A DNA stretch of 64,000 nucleotides from Erythroxylum novogranatense (Eukaryota; Streptophyta; Magnoliopsida; Malpighiales; Erythroxylaceae), in contig CM057235.1 in assembly GCA_029891385.1 (NCBI GenBank), positions 23,367,120 to 23,431,119 on the forward strand, written 5' to 3'. Positions within the stretch are counted from its first letter, which is position 1, and the number at the start of each line of letters is the position of its first letter. Position numbers and translations under genes: made by a program. Below the pieces are notes generated by a model. It had not been told where the DNA came from. It did no database searches and saw only the letters and a program-made list of their open reading frames with translations. This document shows positions 34,130 through 44,950 of this stretch, one piece after another.

Positions 34130-35690
34130 CTTAAGTGAAAATGTGTTACTTATGTGAAATGCATAATTGTGAAATAATTGTGATATGAATTGATGTGTTG
34201 TATATTGAGTGAACCATCGATGATGGTTACCTCATTGAGTTCGCAAAACTTATCAAAATTGCAACTTTGTCTTTTTCAGGACCGAGGGACGACTCTAGCT
34301 TTTGAGAGGCTCTAGTGCTGTGTAGATTGTAATTGGCAAGAGAATTCATGGCTCAAAGGTCGATCAGCTGGGATTTTTGGACAGATGAGTTAGATTGTAC
34401 ATAGTTTCCTCATTCATGTAGTACTATTGTATTAGGTTTTGATGATGTACATATGGAGATTGTTGAAAGTCGCAATGTAGACAATCGGGTTCTTATGAAA
34501 TGAATTGAGGAAAAAGTTAGCTTTTAACATATTGTGATTTTCTTATGATACTTTATAAGTGAACTTTGATACCATGCCATATAAAGTAATTGTAGTGATT
34601 GAACATAGCGTGCCCTTATCGTATGATATGTGCCGGATGACCTTCGGACGTTCCGGTGTGTGCCATGTGGTAAGGGGACGCTACAATGTTAATTTCTTTC
34701 TCAATACTATTAACACCTAATTCTATGTCTATTAATTGAAACCTCTATCTAATTAAAACACTTAGAATCATATGGATTGATACTATTAGGTTTTACCCTA
34801 ATACAAAAAATTTATGTCGACCTATCTCTAGTTTTGTATTTAACTCCTTTCAAGTATACTAGATCTATTCATACAAAGGATTTCTTAATTTTAATTGCAT
34901 GAAATCATATATGAATCAACATACCGATATATTAATTCAAGAATAATTAAGAACATTAAATATAATATCAATTAATCTAAAGAATGAATTAAATTAAAAT
35001 AAAATCACTACAACATCATCAATTCCAAGGTTCATATAATCTTGATACCAAGAGGAATTTAGTTTATAATCATATCTATTGAAATAACGAAACTAAAGAG
35101 AAAATTGGAAATAAAGGATAACATGATGAAATCCCTATAAACATCTTCAATCTTCACTCTAGATTGACAGAAGTCCATTTAAAGGTATTCCCTCAGTTTT
35201 TTAAGCCTCTTTCTCACTTTCGCTACTCAATCTTAGCTTTTAAAATCTAAAATTTAGATTCTAGGAAATACATGGGCTTCAATACGGGGACTTTAATGGC
35301 TCTTTTCTTCAAATAGATGTGCGACACTTTTTGGAGCTAACATATGCACAGATACAACGTGTACCCTTAACATATCGTTTTCGCTACTCAATATAAGCTT
35401 ATTCCTAGCCAACATAGGCATGCTCTGTAGAAAAACACTCAATAAGCATCTAAAATCTTCAACAAGGTCATATATAATGTCATGAACTCCATAACTCAAT
35501 CAAAACAACTCCGGATTACTCTAAACTTATCCGAATTCATTCCTTGGGCTTCGAATGAATAAATTAGATCCTAAAACAAAGTATTAATAACTAAGTGCCA
35601 GAAACAATAAAAATACTCAAATAAACAAGCAAAAATTATTAAGCATTTCTTTGTCCTCAAGCAAATAATAATTTAAATTTATCACATCTC

Positions 35691-36840
35691 CTCTATCTCA
35701 AGTTATATATTCACACTTCAAATGTCATGCCTTTAAAAATCAAACCAAAATACAATTAAAATCCAACAATCATATATAGATTTTCACCAGCAAACACCAA
35801 ATGATATTTTGGTAACCTCTCTTAATCAAGTGCCATAGGATCTAACACCCTCATACGAAAGATCTACTCAATTCACTCGTGTTTAGGCTGATCATCAATG
35901 GAACTCTCATATCACTATAAGATAGGAATTTTAACCACAAGTTTGATAATACATCACATTTCCACAACTATAAAATAAACTAAAGGAAAAAGTTAAAAGA
36001 TCTTTAAGTCAAGGTATGATGATATTTTAGTAGGGTATGGCAAAAGATATATTTTAGGTCGATCAACACGAAGGAAATTGAAAAAGCGAGATTATAAAAA
36101 ATCTTAAGTAATGTAGCCAAATCACTAATTATAATGTAAGTAAAGTGTAAATCAAATCTTGAATAACACAAGTATCTTCTCTTTCTCCTTCTTATAACTA
36201 CAAAAATTAAAAACTTTTTATTTTTCTCTTTATATTTGATTAAAATTTTAAAGATATTTTTAAATTTATTTCCTACGAGCTTACACAGAAAATGTATGAA
36301 ATATTGATAATAACAAATAAAATATATAACCTCAAATATATAAACTCACAGTTTCTTTGTCAGAGCACTTATCAAAGATCATTGGTGACTAGACAAAAGG
36401 TGGGTTGAAATATAAAAATGTAGGAGGAAATGACAAAAATATGGTTAGGAGAAGTGACATATCTTTGTCACATCTTTCTTTTACTTTTTTTAAAATACAT
36501 GTTTCTTTTAAATAAGTTACATAAACTACCCACTAAAATAGTATTTTATTATGATTGGAGATGTCAACAACCAATTAAATTAGTGATAAATACTTTAAAT
36601 ACGAGAAAATTGAAAAGATTAAGTTGAATGAACTGCTAATAAATTTAGGTACTTTCATATGCTCAAGAATTAGGCAAAAGTGATTCATAGCCGGTGTAAT
36701 TCATATGTAAAAACTGCCAGAAATTTTTTCCCACAGCAACGATTTACCTAAAATCAGAATTTTTTTTGGCGTAATTAACACAAAAAGGATCATCTAGGCT
36801 TGTTCTTAATTAATTACCAAACCAAAAACCGGTAATCATG
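35691..36840. other. A/T-rich stretch without recognisable genes
   Basis: The stretch 35690-36400 may be further Athila-like element sequence (see the LTR entry). From 36400 to the host gene I see no coding signal or repeat. The 3' untranslated region of the minus-strand gene probably lies in the last 100-200 bases. Confidence 0.4.
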
Positions 36841-36881
36841 TATTACCGAATCCATCCCCTTCCATCTCTTCTACAAATTCC

Positions 36882-38081
36882 TCAACCGTGTGTTCCACTT
36901 CCTTTATCAGATCCACCAATCAATCCTTCTCTCCTCAGCTTCTCTTCCTTGGATTTTCTGCAGAAAATCACCCATGAATTCACCTCTAACGCTATACATC
37001 CCCCTACCAGTGTTGATATCGACAAGCAATACGCCAACTTGGCGTAGGACTTGCCCTCTCCCATTACTTCAAATCCTTGAAAAACGTTCACAACTCCCAA
37101 CACAACACATGCGTAACCTACGAAATGGTGGTAAGACTTCCAGTACTTCCTGTACTTGTTTGTTGTCCTTGGTCTAAACAACAATGCCAGTGTTTGCAAA
37201 GCCCCCAAGCAGAATGCTCCAAAACCCAGCTTCCTGTGGAGGCTATAAACAAGTCCAGGTGATAGCTCACCAAGCCTAATACCGATAGCGAACCCCACAG
37301 TTCCAAGAAAAAACGCAGACAACTGTATCCCTGCATGAAAGTAAAACCATGCCGGCCCTAATGCTTGTATGTGTCGCAAATATCGTGCAGTAATAGCTCC
37401 GGTAGGTAGCAAAATGCCCCATGAAATGGCATTTATGACTCCATGTGCCATCTTCAATGTTCTAGTATGATCTTTGTGAGCAGCTGCGAAACCAGACAAG
37501 ACGTTGATGGTGGCAATTGAAGATAGATCATTGGAAGTTGTGGGATGGATGGTAGGGGAATAACCTTGGACATAGAGACCACGGTTCCACACGAAGTGGA
37601 TCTTGGTTCTATTAGGATCGAGTTTCAACGTGGCGTAAATTTGGATGGCCGCACCATTGTGTATGGTGGCCATTTTTCCACCGTAGAGAGTGGCGGAGGA
37701 TGAGAGAAGGTGGAGGTCAAGAGGGCGAGAGAGGAGTGGCTGTTTTTGGAGCTTGACGGTTGCGTCTAAAATGAAAGGTAAAAGAACTAATTGGCCTGAA
37801 TTCGGATCTGGAAAGGCAATTAAGGCACGAGTGCCTGTCATTTCAGCCGAGGATGGATTAACACCCCAGCCAACCCAACCGGAAGGTGAGATAAAAGTGC
37901 CAAAGAACACGAGGTCAAGAGTGGCATTGTTGGGGTGAAAGGTCCATGCCATTGACGCTTGTTGTGTAGGCAGTGTCATGCATTTTTCAAAGGTTTTGGT
38001 GGCTGTCACGGTGGTGCAGTGAGTGGAAAATGCTTTGTGGACATGGGAAAGGAAAATGGTGAAGAGAATGTGAAGAAGCAT
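36882..38081 (-). CDS. Cytochrome b561 and DOMON domain-containing protein
   Basis: A 399-residue uninterrupted protein, the only clear host gene here. I chose the ATG at 38081 because it gives a signal peptide (MLLHILFTIFLSHVHKAFS). The frame is open 49 codons further upstream to 38228, but that extension is not hydrophobic. A DOMON domain (about 40-170) binds haem in relatives; Met81 (AEMTGTRAL) and His179 are candidate ligands. A five-helix cytochrome b561 core (about 205-375) follows, with conserved His at 213 (MAHGV), 249 (YFHAG), 282 (SLHRKLG) and 318/319 (YHHFVGY), which ligate two haems. Family members move electrons across plasma or other membranes, usually from ascorbate. The C-terminus is a charged cytosolic tail. 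No intron is needed to explain the frame. Neighbours are all mobile elements, so context adds nothing on function. Substrate and location are inferred from the family. Confidence 0.9.
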   Translation of the reverse strand: MLLHILFTIFLSHVHKAFSTHCTTVTATKTFEKCMTLPTQQASMAWTFHPNNATLDLVFFGTFISPSGWVGWGVNPSSAEMTGTRALIAFPDPNSGQLVLLPFILDATVKLQKQPLLSRPLDLHLLSSSATLYGGKMATIHNGAAIQIYATLKLDPNRTKIHFVWNRGLYVQGYSPTIHPTTSNDLSSIATINVLSGFAAAHKDHTRTLKMAHGVINAISWGILLPTGAITARYLRHIQALGPAWFYFHAGIQLSAFFLGTVGFAIGIRLGELSPGLVYSLHRKLGFGAFCLGALQTLALLFRPRTTNKYRKYWKSYHHFVGYACVVLGVVNVFQGFEVMGEGKSYAKLAYCLSISTLVGGCIALEVNSWVIFCRKSKEEKLRREGLIGGSDKGSGTHG

Positions 38082-38269
38082 AGTTGTAGAAGAACAGAAA
38101 ATAGCGATCAAAGAAGGGATGATCGAAGAGAATCGAAAGGGATGATAACATTTATGTGTTAAGAGTGGGGGTGCGGGTAATGATGTACTTGAGCAAAGAG
38201 AGTGAACTGGCCCTGATTGTGTGTCCAAATTCGTTAAAAGTAAAAGGAAAGGGCGCTGGTGGCATGCTT

Positions 38270-38280
38270 AACTTATAAGG
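38270..38280 (-). promoter_or_regulatory. Possible TATA box of the DOMON-b561 gene
   Basis: The minus strand reads CCTTATAAGTTAAG, with TTATAAG about 190 bases upstream of the chosen ATG. A TATA-like string is common by chance in A/T-rich DNA, so this is only a candidate. Confidence 0.3.
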
Positions 38281-38399
38281 GAAGGAAATGATAAGTGTTG
38301 CTGTTAGGTGGACATTAATATGAAGGTAATCTTTGCCCCCACCAGGCCCAGGAAAAACAAAAAGGAACAGAGATATTTCATTGATCCTCGGTTGGTTCA

Positions 38400-38830
38400 A
38401 TTAACAAGCTAATAATTACATTCATGTGCTTGGTTAGCTTTAGATAGAAGTAACACTGGTAGGATCTGTAGTATGCTTATCTCTTACTTTTTTCTTGTTG
38501 GTCCCTTAGGAGTCATTAGGACATAATTTGGCTTCGGAGATTGGCTTTGACGTTAAGTAATAGTAACTAGTAAGAGACTCAACTTGGCCTCTTGTGGTTC
38601 TCTTATGAGTTCCTTGCTATTGCTTGCGCATCATCGCCTTTTGTAACTGGGATTATTGATATGGCTGTTATTTGATTGCTTTTATTATTTGTTATTATTA
38701 AATTTATAATTTTTTGAAAAGTAATATTTTATTTTATAAACATTTTTAATAATGTTTAATAGTTCTCAATACTTGTCAATCATTGAATATAACTAACTTT
38801 ATCTATATATTTCTTTTTGATATGAGATGA
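38400..38830. other. Intergenic stretch, nothing recognised
   Basis: Upstream region of the DOMON-b561 gene up to the decayed LINE. No frame, repeat or RNA gene is visible. Confidence 0.4.
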
Positions 38831-40780
38831 CTTGTGGATTTCCAACAACCACTTGCTATGGAGTTGTCTCTCTACCACTAAATCTTCTCTATGTAGGAGC
38901 TCAATCTTGGTCCTCCACACTGGAGGGTGACTTTTTGGATAAATGCTCATCCTTCTCCCAGGTTAATGTATGGGCTATCTCCAGATGGGGTAAATAAGAG
39001 CTAAAGAAAACTCTTCTTTAAGTTTGCCAAAGTCGCAAACCTAAACTACATCATGGAGCAAGGCTCTAGCCACATTGCAAGTAAGCCTGTATTCCTTCAA
39101 AAATAGCATCTAGGAATAAGTTTGGACAAAAACAAGATTGACACATTTCCAATATGGATTAATTATCATAACCTACCTATAGAATACTGCACTATAGAGG
39201 GACTGAGCATTTTGGCTAATGATGTTGAAAAATCAATCAATCTTGACTCCCAAATTGCCAAGATGGATAGAATGTTTATGTATGGGTTCGTGTAAAAGTT
39301 AGCAGAGAAACTGAGCTCCCATTTTCTATGATTATAAAGCGACTCTCTTATAAGGGTAAGCTAGAGAATTATGTCATTAAACTAACTTATCCTTGGAAGC
39401 CATTAAGGCCAAAGTTATGGAAACCAACTAACAATAAATTCAAAACTAGAACTTATGTTAAGCTCATAGGTACGCAGGAGGATGAAACAATTGTTGAGTA
39501 ACGAAGTAATCTTCTCTTAGCTCCTAACAATGTCGTTGAGGATGTTTCAACAAAAATCAACTTTCTTAAGAACAATGACATAGAGTTGGTGAGCCCTGCA
39601 TTTTCCACTCCATCAATATCTACTATGGAAAGGAAGAAGGAATTGCACTAAGTTCCTTTGTCTTAGGACACTTCAAGAATAGCTAAGTATCTTGAGTGTT
39701 TTAAGAATATGAATGTCAACCTAGTGAAATCACCCATATAAATTAAACCATAAAGGAAATCTAGTAGAAAGAAAAAAGGAGGGGGTCCTGCCTTCACCTA
39801 ATAACATTTCATTCTTAAATTGGAATACTAGAGGACTTAATTGTTCTAAAAGATGTAAGGTGTTAAGGGCATCATTTTGAAGAATAAGTCGATTCTATTT
39901 GGACTTCTGGAAATTAAAAAAAATGCATGTAGATTAAAGGAAAAGATTTTTTAGGAACTTGTTAGAGTTTTGTAACCAATCATTCCCATCATTATAATGG
40001 CAGGATTATGATTGATTTTAATCCTACTTTATTCTAAGTTATTGAGATTTTTATCATAGACTAGGTGATTAACATAAAATTACAATCCTATTTATTCTTT
40101 AGTGAGTTCTTAATGTCTATTATTTATAATGATAATCTGAACATTCAAAGAAGCATCATTTAAAGTAATTTATAGAAGATCCATTTGGGAATTCATAGCC
40201 TTTGGCTTTTTGAGGATCTAAATTGTATTCAAAATGTAAATGAGGCAGAAGGTTTGAATATTAATGAGAATATCTCTAGAAAAAAAAACTTAGCTCATTC
40301 ATCAATCATACTGGCATAACTGATGTGAATTTAATAGGTTAATTTTTCACTTAGTCCAATAAACAAAGTGAAGTGTTCTTCACGAGGAAGAAAGTAGACA
40401 TGTTTTAGTGAATAATGATTTTTCTTTCAAATTTCCTACTAGCTTTGCACAAATTACCCCTTTAAAGTGCTTGGACCATGCTATTATAAAGGTAAAAGGT
40501 ATGGCTAATTCCAATAATCAAAACCCTTTTTGGATTTTATAACTTTATTCTTTGGATTGATGGTGTTCAAGAGCTAGTTAGAAAAGTGTTAAATAGCCAT
40601 ATTAGAGGCTGGAAGGCATTCTAACTTATAACTAAACTTAAAGCTTTAAAAGAGGAATTCCAATTGTTAAAGTTGAGGCACATTCTAGATACCAAAGCGT
40701 AAATAAAAGCTACTAAGGAAGCTCTCAAATTTTACCAAGAGGAAGTCTATAAGAATCTCAAGCTCTCCTTGCTTATAATT
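38831..40780 (+). mobile_element. Decayed LINE (L1-type), ORF1 and endonuclease part of ORF2
   Basis: Translated fragments match the plant LINE ORF1 (DUF4283-like) domain around 39050-39480: ASKPVFLQK, then LDKNKIDTFPIWINYHNLPI and ILANDVEKSI. At 39800 the reading FLNWNTRGLN begins an apurinic-type endonuclease domain. Scattered pieces follow: LLEIK near 39905, DLNCIQNVNEAEG near 40215 and VRKVLNSHIRGWKAF near 40580. Stops and shifts are everywhere and RT is absent. The right border is abrupt at 40780, where a CACTA-like end begins. Confidence 0.7.
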
Positions 40781-41180
40781 CACTATAATAGAAGGAACTT
40801 TTAGTAATGATTTATTTCATTGCTAAAAGTTACAATATCGTCAATAATAAGAATTAGCAACAAGTTGTATTTGTCACTAAAAACGTCACCAAATCTACGT
40901 AGTAGAAAACTATAGGTTACACTTTGAAACTTATCGTTGTTAATATTTTTTCCTTTGCTTTGTTTTGATAGTGAAAATGTATAAATGATGTTTTGAAAAA
41001 TCATCGACAATACGCTTTTTCTATGATTAGACAAAGATAATTAGCTACGTTTTTGGAAACATAGTTAAAAAATTTTAGCAACATTTCCATAAACATAGCC
41101 AAAAGTTTTTAGCTACGTCTTTTAAAACATAGCCAAATGTTTTAGCTACGCTTTGTAAAATATACTCAAAATTTTAATAT
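40781..41180 (+). mobile_element. CACTA-like DNA transposon terminus (fragment)
   Basis: Begins CACTATAATAGAAGGA directly after LINE sequence. It is followed by subterminal direct and inverted copies of a TAGCTACGTTTT / AAACATAGCCAAA-type motif (about 41040-41165), the layout of plant CACTA ends. I cannot find a convincing opposite terminus. A TAGTG at 41293-41297 is a weak candidate, so this could be a short non-autonomous element or a remnant. Confidence 0.4.
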
Positions 41181-41331
41181 GCATTTTACCTAAATGTTAT
41201 ACCATGTTAATTATAATTGTTTGTGAGATTTTTAATCCATTTTTTTTAAAGAAAAGGAATTTAATTAATGCATGGCTCTATAAGAGTAGAGGTAGTGTAG
41301 TACAAAGGTCATGTAAATAAAAATGTAAGAC

Positions 41332-41829
41332 TCATGGTTTATATCGTATGTATGGAACAAAATGTTGTTCCATTCGCAAGATTGTCCGGAGAGGAGGAGG
41401 CAGATCAAGTGCCGTAGCGAATATAGTCGAAGTACCAGCCGAAGCTAGCTTTGCTAAAGAATCCGCAAAGCTATTAACCTCTCGATAAACATGGATAATG
41501 GACGACGTCGAGACAGAGAGCATATGTAGAATATTTTCAAGTGCTGCGTCATAACGCCAAGGCCAACATTCCGAATTATGGCTCAATAGTTGCATAATGC
41601 TCTTATTGTCTGTTTGAACCTGTATTTTCCGGAACCCACGTTCAACACAAAACCGAAGGCCACAAACTATGGCCTCTATTTTCATGGCGAAGCTAACATT
41701 TGAATTACAGTATCGACACTCTGCAAACAAGAAAGAACCAGTGGCATATCGTACCACAAATCCCCAACCAGAAGGACCGGGACATCCAAGCGATGAGCCA
41801 TCAGTGTTTAGAACAACGGTGCTTGAAAA
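41332..41829 (-). pseudogene. RNase H domain fragment of a plant non-LTR element
   Basis: The frame is open on the minus strand from a TAA at about 41830 to the stop at 41332. It starts near LNTDGSSLG (catalytic Asp context), then KIEAIVCGLRF (catalytic Glu), VQTDNKSIMQLL (Asp) and VYREVNSFADSLAKLA (His/Asn/Asp region). This is the RVT_3-type RNase H found at the C-terminus of plant LINE ORF2 and in stand-alone putative ribonuclease H genes. About 165 residues read without a stop. There is no ATG at the left edge and no RT upstream, so it is probably a fragment, oriented opposite to the neighbouring LINE. Confidence 0.7.
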
Positions 41830-43560
41830 TTAATCCATATTATTGTATATAATATTTAGATTTTTTGTTGTTAATTTATTATACAAAAATAATTGAAAAT
41901 TTGAAGCATTGTATATAAAAAATTAAAATATCATTAAATTTGATTGTATACATGATTTTAATTACAACTGAAAAAATAATTATATAAAAAAAGGTTAGTT
42001 TAATCTCTCAGACTCGCTTTCATCTTCACTGTTTATATAATCCAGGCCAAGTAATTTTCTTACGTACTTTTCATTCTTGGCTAACTTTTTTCTTTTTCAT
42101 GACGTTGAATGTATGCTAGTCTTGATGAGGATGAAGTAGTTAGCTTAGGACCAAACCTAAGCCTCTTAATGTATCTAGATCATGTACCAAGCACCTTATT
42201 GCAAATGTCATTTGTATTGGCTTAATTACATTAGACATTAATTTTTACAACAACTCTTATATCTTATTCTAAAATTTTGTATTAAAATCAATATTCAATT
42301 CAAATATTATTAGTTATTACAACATAAATAAATAAACTTAAAATTTAAACAAAATTTTATACTCACATAGTTATTATATGCTTCTTTAAACACCCACCCT
42401 TCACCTTCCTTAATATATATGTAAATTTTGAAGAAAAAAGAGATATTTATGTGATATGATAGCTATAGTCCATATTCCTAATGAGGTAATGGAGTGAATG
42501 AAGAGGTTTTGAATATTTAAGATTCTTATTTTGCTTTCTTGGATTTTTAAACTTATTAGTAGATTCACGAAGTCTTTGTCCAAATAGGTTTGCATCAATT
42601 ATTAATATATTTTAGTTCTAAATTAGGTGAGATTACTTTTCTTTCTTAGTTTTCATTCTATTTAAATTCCAATCAATTTTTAGTTTTAAAAAATATGTTC
42701 TTTGTAATTCCTTCTTATTGTATTACATCATATTCTTATTTCAAAAGTTCTAAAATGGATTGTTATTCAAATAATGCTAAACTACATAGATGCATAGATA
42801 AGCTCACACTAACTCATCAATTTGGGACCAATTTAGGATTTTTCCTTTGGAGATGTTTATAAGGAAATGAAATATAACATTATTGATTCATAAAGATTAA
42901 AAAAATCAATTTCCATTATCATCTTATTTACATTTTGTCTATTTTTCTTATTATGTTAATGATTCTCCTATTTAATCCCTTATTTCATGCCTTTCATAAC
43001 AATATTTTTCTAATGCATCTTTTTCATTAATATTTTATGAAACGTAAAAGGAAAGGAAATGAAAGTTTGCTATTTTAGTAGCATCAAGAACTTATCCTTA
43101 ATATAGTTTAATTTTTTCTATTCTTTCTTTCTTTTATATGAATTCCTTATTTCTTTTCTAACCCTTATTTTAATTTTCTTTTCTTGATTTTTATTTCATT
43201 AGGTAGGTTAGACTTTAATAGATTGAAGTCTTTGTTTGAGTTTGTTTAGTTCTTTAAAGAAATTGTATAAGAGATAAAGGGTAGAAAAAGTAAGAGAATG
43301 TGAGAATAGTATCTACAAAAGCTAAAGATAGTAAATGATAAATGGGTTGACCTCTTTGAGAGTAAACATATAAGGGACTATTGATGAAATTTTCCTTCAC
43401 TAATTTTTCTTACAATTTTAAATTATGTCCTCTAAAAGCACTTCAACACTGAAGGATAAGAGAGACAACTCGTCCTTTATATAAGTCATGCAAAAACAAT
43501 TTGAGGAATAATATGATGTATGTTAAGGTTGATAATATGCTATAAAAGTAACCATAATAG
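41830..43560. other. A/T-rich stretch, nothing recognised
   Basis: No convincing frame, terminal repeats or RNA gene seen on either strand. Short open frames have no recognisable motif. Confidence 0.4.
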
Positions 43561-43599
43561 ATTGTTAAATTTCAAGGGAGACAACATCCATATGCACCT

Positions 43600-44950
43600 A
43601 ATGAGTTGAGGCATACTGAATAATTTAATAACTCTAATGGAGATTAATGAGAAGAAAGAAAATTCTGGTGTTAATGATGTTGAATTAGCATTTGAGGTTT
43701 TAGGGGACATGTTTAGGACTAATAAAAAAGTTAGGCATGATTGGTAGAAAAGGAGGAAGCTTGTAGCTTGAGAAGGGGTTGATAGAAATCCTACTAGGAT
43801 AAAGATGATTATATCTTTATTTAAGGATAAGAATTATCTAAAAGCTTATGTGGTATAGGGGAGAAAATGGAATTGATGTTTGATTAACATAATTATTTTA
43901 AGGAAAAGCAGGTAAAGCTAAAGATAGTAGTGTTCATTAATTATAACATCATTTAATAGGATCAGTTGGTGAATAATAGGAGGAAGAATTATGAGCGACC
44001 CATAAAGACCTATAATGAATTGAAAGCTCTCATGAGAAGGAGATTTCTGCCAAGCCACTACTATAGATGTTTTTTGGAAGATTGCAAAGTCTTACCCAAA
44101 GATTAAAAAGTGTGAAAGACTATTGTAAGGAGATGGAAGTAGTCATAATCCAATGTAGTGGAGGGTAGAAAAGAAACTATGGTGAGGTTCTTAAATAGGC
44201 TGAATAGAGAGATATTCAATGTAGTAGAGTTATTATGTTATGTAAAATTGGAAGAACTTATGCATATATATTTGAAAGTTAGAGATATAAAAAGCATAAA
44301 TGAGTGTCGAAGTACCAAACTAATCTTAGTAATTCTTGGATGCTTAATAGTGAAAAGGAATATAGGGTTATTTTAAAGAAAATTCTATCTAAAACTAAAA
44401 ATGTCATATGCTATCTAAGAAAAGGTAAAATTTATTCTCATCTCTCTCAAAGTAGAGGTATTAAATTGTCTTGGTATTTGAAAATAGGGTCTATAGCATC
44501 CTATTTTCTATATAAGAAATTTATAATCATAAGGATTGATAGGTGAGTGGAGAATGGAAGAGATTTGAATGCAAATGAAATTTTACCACCATTTAAAGAT
44601 TTTAGTGATAATGGTATTAAGTAAGTTATTACGGGCATAAGTCTTCAAATCAAAGAGGATGAGTTAGATCAAAATAGGAAAAATTTTCATGCTAGATTTC
44701 ACATTTATTAAAGTAGTATGATTATAGAATGAGGAAGTTGGACTAATATGGCTAGCACTTACTTTGTAGAGAAGTTAGGTCTGCCTTCTATAAGGAATCC
44801 AAAGTCTTACAAGCTTCTAAGACTTAAACAAATATGGGAAGATTAAGGTTTATATAAAGGCTTTAAAAATAGATACATTTTTGTGAAGTATGATAGACAC
44901 ATTTTGTAACTTTTAACATATACGTAGGTCTATTATGACTAACTGAGATT
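43600..44950 (+). pseudogene. Ty3/gypsy gag and protease remnant
   Basis: The capsid (retrotrans_gag) motif RRRFLPSHYYRC is near 44037-44072, and VRFLNRLNREIFNVVE near 44180-44227. A retropepsin-like piece follows at 44690-44900: SWTNMASTYFVEKLGLPS after a stop where the GS of the active-site loop is expected, then GFKNRYIFVKYDRH. This order is typical of plant Ty3/gypsy gag-pol. Many stops and shifts; zinc knuckle and everything downstream of protease are not recognisable. No LTRs found. Confidence 0.7.

Larger units (their letters stand above)
11664..34685 (+). mobile_element. Gypsy-type solo LTR D, about 3.5 kb net, split by copia B and C
   Basis: It begins TGTAAGATCCC at 11664 and ends GGGGACGCTACA at 34685. 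Flanking direct repeats ATGTT (11659-11663 and 34686-34690) form a 5-bp target duplication. The LTR body consists of 11664 to about 14008, about 23812 to 24380, and 34135-34685. Copia B lies in the first gap and copia C in the second. Matching termini plus duplication, with no internal gag-pol, indicate a solo LTR formed by recombination before the copia insertions. The middle piece contains a thrice-repeated GAGCYTNNAGCTCAA-like phrase near 24160-24225. Confidence 0.75.
11277..35690 (-). mobile_element. Degenerate Athila-like (Ty3/gypsy) LTR, split by nested insertions
   Basis: Two separated pieces, 11277-11663 and 34691 to about 35690, become contiguous when the solo LTR at 11664-34685 and its duplication are removed. 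Read on the minus strand, the joined sequence has features I associate with Athila/Tat LTRs: TTGCTTGAGGACAAAG near the start, a long A/T-rich body, and CTCTACGGGATTGAAACT near the end. It is the oldest layer of the nest. The family is assigned by resemblance only and the outer borders are not defined. The next stretch to 36400 may belong to the same element. Confidence 0.45.

Noticed and set aside
36838..37262. Plus-strand frames over the DOMON-b561 gene
   Set aside because: They overlap the well-supported minus-strand gene and show no domain.
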